From Moniliophthora roreri (lineage: Eukaryota; Basidiomycota; Agaricomycetes; Agaricales; Marasmiaceae): 64,000 nt of DNA. Below the pieces are notes generated by a model, which had not been told where the DNA came from, did no database searches, and saw only the letters and a list, made by a program, of their open reading frames with translations. The translations under genes and the position numbers were made by a program. The DNA lies in the NCBI GenBank assembly GCA_001466705.2, contig LATX02000193.1:434001-498000 (forward strand). Direction: 5' to 3'. Numbering within the stretch: position 1 is the stretch's first letter; each line of letters begins with the position of its first letter. Of this stretch, positions 59,559 through 64,000 are shown one piece after another.

Positions 59559-61229
59559 GTCATATGAAACAGTTAAGACCCAGATGTTCGTCTCCAACAA
59601 AGGGAAGGATCTTACCTTCGACAATATCCTCCCCTTCATCAAACAAGAATATAATAGGCGACACATGGATGGGGTTGCTGCTTACGCCACTCGGATCTCT
59701 GGTGTCCAACGATACACCGGACAAAGCCCGAACTGGAATGGACAGAAGAAGTTCCGTCCTCGCAATCCTAATCCAAATTCTGGTAAACCAAATAATCAAA
59801 ACCAGAACTCTGGGAATAAAGGGAACAAAGGCAAACAGCCTGTGCAACCCCAACAAAATCAACAGAAATCTGATGGGAAGAAGAACAACAAGAAGAAGTC
59901 GAACAAGAAAGGAAAAGGGAAAAAGCCTAATGGAGCAATCTCAGTCATGATGGCTGAGATCACAGACTTGCCTCAAAAGGAAGAACTGCAACCTCCCAGA
60001 GAGGAAAAACCTTCCGATGATGGCAAAGTTCCGACTAAATGTGTCAACCATTTTTGCACTAGTCCAGATAAGACCGTTTATGGTATCTTTACTACTGGAC
60101 GAAATCGCAAAACATGGTATGTCTGCAAGCAATGCTACAATATGCATCCCTATTCCTTCGCTAGGCAGAAAATTCTCCAGAAAGCAGCATTAGTACGCCT
60201 TCCCATCGACGAGACGGCATATGCTTTCCTACGTGGAGATTTTCAACTTAGCAAAACTTTCACCGTCCTAAAGGTGGATAAAATTCCTCCTAAGACTTCT
60301 CCAAATACAAAGGAGGAGATCAATATTGGAGATATTTTTCCATCAGAATCATTCGAGCATATTTTCGGTGATCTTCCATCAGGAAAACATCTAATGAGGC
60401 ACAAGTACCCTAACCAGGTACGAGATGTTATTCCAACCGAAACTTCGGAGTCAACTGTTCCTCGAAATCCTATTAATACATTCGAGAACAAACAACCTCA
60501 CAAATCGGACCATGGTCGTGCCATGAGGAGATGGTCGCGACACATGGAAGCCAAAATCCAGGCCCGGATTCCGAAAGCTCAATATGATCCAACAATGATC
60601 CCCATGCCTGAGAATGTTAAATTTCACATCGAGCTTCTAAANTGCCACAAGTCAAAATTGGTGACAAAATGTTCCAATTTGGCAAAGAACCGACTCCACC
60701 TCCTTACGAGTTCAATGTTGGGGAAAACACTTTTAGGAAAATCACCAAGCAGGAAGCCCGCAATATGGTACTTGAACATTATGGGGATAGGAAACTCTTC
60801 CAACCCAAACCTGTTCGACCTCAAACTCCTTATCGTCCGAGAGGAGAAACACTTGAGGTTCCTGATATTGACATAGAGGCACCATCACCGCCTCCCAAAC
60901 CAGTAATGCCGGATCTGGGAATCAACATTTCTTCCATAACGGTCAATAATCCTCAACCGGAAGTTTCCGAATTTATTCAAGGTTCTTCAAACATCCAAGC
61001 TTGTGTTGATATCAACATTGCGGATGTTGTTCCTCTTGATGACAAAGATTCTCAAGGGAAAAATGGAGGGAAGAACCTGAATATGGGAGACTTTGATAAA
61101 GAAGATTGGGACGAAAATTATAATGATTATGTTCATAACGAAGCGGACTACTATGATTGGTATGATCAAATTGATCTTAAGAGCAGCATCACTAATGAAT
61201 TACTAGAAACAAACATTGATTCCGAGTGA
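59559..61229 (+). pseudogene. Copia gag, copy 2, interrupted by an assembly gap
   Basis: It starts abruptly after an n inside the gag core (SKSYETVKTQ region of copy 1). The frame is open from 59584 across a lysine-rich linker and a Cys cluster (CVNHFCTSPDK...YVCKQCYNMH) to 60641, where another n replaces about 1.4 kb seen in copy 1. It resumes to a stop at 61229 after an acidic C-terminus. No in-frame stop lies outside the gaps, so this copy is younger or better preserved than copy 1. Confidence 0.78.
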
Positions 61230-61235
61230 ACAACA

Positions 61236-61454
61236 ATGCTCAATGAACAATTTCTTTCTAACTCTGTAAATAGTAACATTGTACAATGTATGATGACTAA
61301 AATTAGTGATAAAAACGTTGTATCTGTAGAACCACAAACAAATGAATGGGCTCTCGATACTGCTGCAACCAATCACATAACTAATCATTCGTCATACCAA
61401 TTCACTTGGAGAAACCCATACGGTCAAACTTTATCTGGTGTTCTATTGGCCTAA
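61236..61454 (+). pseudogene. Copia aspartic protease fragment
   Basis: EWALDTAATNHITNHS resembles the copia protease active site (usually D-S/T-G-A-T). Here the Gly is Ala, and the frame stops at 61452, with the continuation in another frame from 61438. The protease is therefore probably dead. Confidence 0.65.
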
Positions 61455-63444
61455 AGCAAATCATAGACTTCTAGCTGGGAATAAATATATCGTAAATGGT
61501 TACGATATTAAATATTCGTTCCCAGAAACCTCTATAATTACAAAAGCTAATGGTAAACTCTTTATGTCACTATTTGCGAAACCAGAAAGAGATGGGTATA
61601 CGTACCTACATGCTTCCTCTGTCAAGCAGAACGAAGCAGTTACCATTCTTGCTTTCAAGATTAAATCAACTGATCCTGTAATTGCTCATAACAGATTTGG
61701 TCATATACCCTATCGTGTATTGACAAACTGCATGAAGCATTGCANGAATAAACGCTTAGAGTGGAAAACTCCAACCGAAATCTATAGTAAGAAAGTACCT
61801 GATGTTTCTTATTTCCGGACACCAGGATGTTCAGCGTATGTTTTTATTCATAAAGAACAATGCAAGAACAAACTTTCAAAGAAAATGGAACGTATGACAT
61901 TTCTAGATTACGCTCCTAATACTAAAGGATATCGGTTTATGCGACAGGATAAGACGATATTTACGGCTGCTCAAGCAGACTTCGATGAAGAAGATTTTCC
62001 GTACTCGTCTAATTCAGTTGATCGAACCTTACAATCAACCAATGGAATCTTATCTATTCCTTTTACTGGTATTAATCGACCACGATCGGATAATGATGAT
62101 GACGGTCATCAAAATCACGATCAAGGGGGAGGAAATGATGATGATGACGATCATCCTGATTTCCCTCAACCTAATAATCCCAACGGAGGTAATGATCCTG
62201 TGGATCATCATTATAACCAGAATGATGGTGTGGATCAATCACGACCTAAAAATACTGCACCGCCGCAAAACCCAATAGACCCTGAAATAAATAATATAAA
62301 CAGGAGAATGCAACGAAGGGTACAGATGTTTGACCCAAGTCAACATCAACAAAGTCATCCTAAAAGACAGACTCGTGTACCACAGCGGTATGGAGACGCA
62401 ATGGGTCGTATGCCTATCCGAGATAGACTACGTCTACGTACATATAACAACTTACCTGATTCTAATGATCAAGGTGATAGTCCTGATCAAGAATTCATAC
62501 AAGGTAGTAGTCGTGACCATGAGCAGGATATTCCACCTGCTGAACATCAAATACAACAGTCAAATGAGGATGAAATGGAACAAGATCATAATGATATAGA
62601 AATTGATCGAACTCCACCTCAGACTGATGATGAAATGGTCAATTATGTACAAATTCTTTCTCAGGAAGGGGGAGTTCGTTACCTTGATTACATTATGGCA
62701 TCAGCATTGTCGATTGACAACGTACGTCAATGGCAATACAAAGACATTCTAACTCTGTCAAAAGACGAACAGAAGAAATGGATGGCTGCATGTCATGACG
62801 AACTCAAATCACTACAAGAACGTAACGTTTACAAACTTGTAGATTTACCTCAAGGTCGAAAAGCGATAAAATCCAGATGGGTTTTTGACGTCAAAACAGA
62901 TGGCCGTTATAAGGCACGACTTGTAGCAAAAGGTTTCTCACAAGTCGAAGGAATAGATTATGACGAATTGTTCTCTCCTGTAGTACACTTTGAAACTGTT
63001 CGCGTATTACTTGCACTAGCCGCTCTTGAGGATTGGGATATCCAAGCGCTAGATGTCAAAACAGCCTTTCTCTATGGCGAACTTGACAAGGAGATTTACA
63101 TGGAACAACCACAAGGATTCGTCAAAGGTTCAAATAAAGTTTGGTTATTACGCCGTGCATTATATGGTTTAAAACAAGCCTCTTTATCATGGTGGTACCA
63201 ATGCACTAAATCCATGGCTAAGCTAGGATTTAAGCGCTGTATATCAGATGCTGGTGTATATTACTTTATATGTGGAAATGATATAATCATTGCCATTGTA
63301 TATGTAGATGATGCGATTTTCATGGGTTCAAATTCTAGCCTTCTTCATTCAAAGAAGAAAGAATTCATGAAAATATGGGAATGTAGAGATTTAGGCGAAC
63401 CAAGAGAATTCCTACAAATGCGGATTACTCGAGATCGAAAGTGA
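61438..63444 (+). pseudogene. Copia pol: GAG-pre-integrase, partial integrase, reverse transcriptase
   Basis: The frame is open apart from one n at 61745. It begins within the protease-integrase spacer (MSLFAKPERDGYTYLHAS, HNRFGHIPYRVL), jumps at the n over the integrase catalytic core, and resumes at the integrase C-terminal part (KTPTEIYSKKVPDVSYFRTPG, landmark). An Asp/Asn/His-rich linker at ~62085-62260 leads to the RT: KARLVAKGFSQVEGIDY, QALDVKTAFLYGELDKEIYM and the YVDD catalytic motif at 63301-63312. It ends at a TGA where CGA would keep the frame. Confidence 0.82.
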
Positions 63445-64000
63445 CGTACTCTATCACTTGATCAAAGTGACTATCTCGAGAAAATCATTAAACGCTTTGG
63501 TATGGAAAACGCCAATCCTACCCGCACTCCATTACCTGCCGGTTACAAACCTACGGCTAATAAAGGAGAAGCGAACTCTACAATTAGATCCCAATTCCAA
63601 TCAGTGATCGGATTACTTTTATATCTATGCTTAGGTACCCGACCAGATATTACCTTCCCGGTAATCAAACTTTCGCAATATGGGACAAATCCTACTCAGG
63701 AGCATCTCAACAAAGCGAAGTACATCATTCGATACCTAATCGGAACCCGCAAATATTCTCTTACTTACAAAGATAAGCAAGGAGAACAAGGTTTCATAGC
63801 ATATGCCGATTCTGACTGGGCTACAGATTAAGATACTAGAGTCTCACAAACAGGTTATCTCATTAACTTCGCTTGTGCTCCAGTCTTCTGGGTTTCACAA
63901 AAACAGAAATCCGTAGCATTATCCAGTACTGAAGCCAAATACATGGCTCTATCTGACTGTGCTAGACAGATCAAATGGATAATAAACCTATTCTCTGAAA
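63445..64000 (+). pseudogene. Copia RT end and RNase H, cut by the window edge
   Basis: After the TGA the same frame continues: LDQSDYLEKIIKRFGMENA, then YLCLGTRPDITFPV, FIAYADSDWATD, a TAA at 63829, and VSQTGYLINF, QKSVALSSTEAKYMALSD. The RNase H core residues (D in ADSDW, E in STEAKY) are visible. The element continues beyond the window. Confidence 0.8.

Larger units (their letters stand above)
54242..64000 (+). mobile_element. Ty1/copia LTR retrotransposon(s), decayed and assembled across gaps, running off the window
   Basis: In order: a 5' LTR, a copia half-tRNA primer site, a leader given twice, gag given twice, a protease fragment, integrase edges, reverse transcriptase and the start of RNase H. 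RT after integrase is the copia order. Single n characters at 54605, 55222, 59558, 60642 and 61745 each coincide with a break in homology, so they stand for unresolved gaps. Stops in several domains show that the copies are dead. The 3' LTR lies outside the window. Confidence 0.88.

Noticed and set aside
62085..62260. Low-complexity Asp/Asn/His run as a separate gene or metal-binding protein
   Set aside because: It sits in frame inside pol between integrase and RT, where copia elements have variable acidic linkers.
1..64000. CRISPR arrays, bacterial operons, rRNA or tRNA genes
   Set aside because: Intron-rich eukaryotic genes throughout; no regularly spaced repeats, and no cloverleaf or rRNA core sequence that I could recognise by eye. 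A tRNAscan run would be decisive for tRNAs.

Overview
The window looks like nuclear DNA of a mushroom-forming basidiomycete (Agaricomycetes). Real genes are split by many 45-70 bp GT..AG introns. Several families are typical of that class: tandem seven-helix membrane proteins, a NACHT-type NLR, a TmpA-like flavoprotein and an AspRS-DUF2156 fusion. A copia retroelement fills the right end. Exon structures were joined by hand from splice consensus, frame and family knowledge; no search was run.

Layout. 0.4-2.0 kb: TmpA-like membrane oxidoreductase (-). 2-11 kb: gene-poor, with a decayed short-chain dehydrogenase and a 0.55 kb inverted-repeat element. 11.3-14.1 kb: a recent tandem pair of membrane-anchored methyltransferases (+), followed by an unrecognised gene whose 5' end may have been cut by the duplication. 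15.4-21.2 kb: an 18-exon gene (-) for about 1613 residues, joining an indoleamine 2,3-dioxygenase-like haem domain, a P450-reductase-type FAD/NAD(P) module, a cytochrome b5 domain and a long unknown C-terminus. 22.9-25.8 kb: SNF2/Rad5-like ATPase (+). 26.1-27.5 kb: cyclin C (+). 29.6-43.6 kb: a two-unit tandem segmental duplication, each unit with a small secreted protein (-) and a seven-helix membrane protein (+). The units are separated by a 770 bp inverted-repeat transposon and followed by a broken second cyclin C and a broken Zn2Cys6 regulator. 46.4-49.8 kb: AspRS-DUF2156 fusion, the architecture of ergosteryl-aspartate synthase. 50.4-52.7 kb: NACHT NLR (-), mostly inside a block almost free of CpG. 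54.2-64 kb: a decayed, mis-assembled copia element with a half-tRNA-iMet primer site, two gag copies and an interrupted pol.

The best candidate for an undescribed system is the 15.4-21.2 kb fusion. Mammalian IDO is kept in its ferrous state in cells by cytochrome b5 and NADPH-P450 reductase, and this gene appears to encode a divergent IDO together with both kinds of electron carrier in one chain. The other genes do not form an obvious pathway with it.
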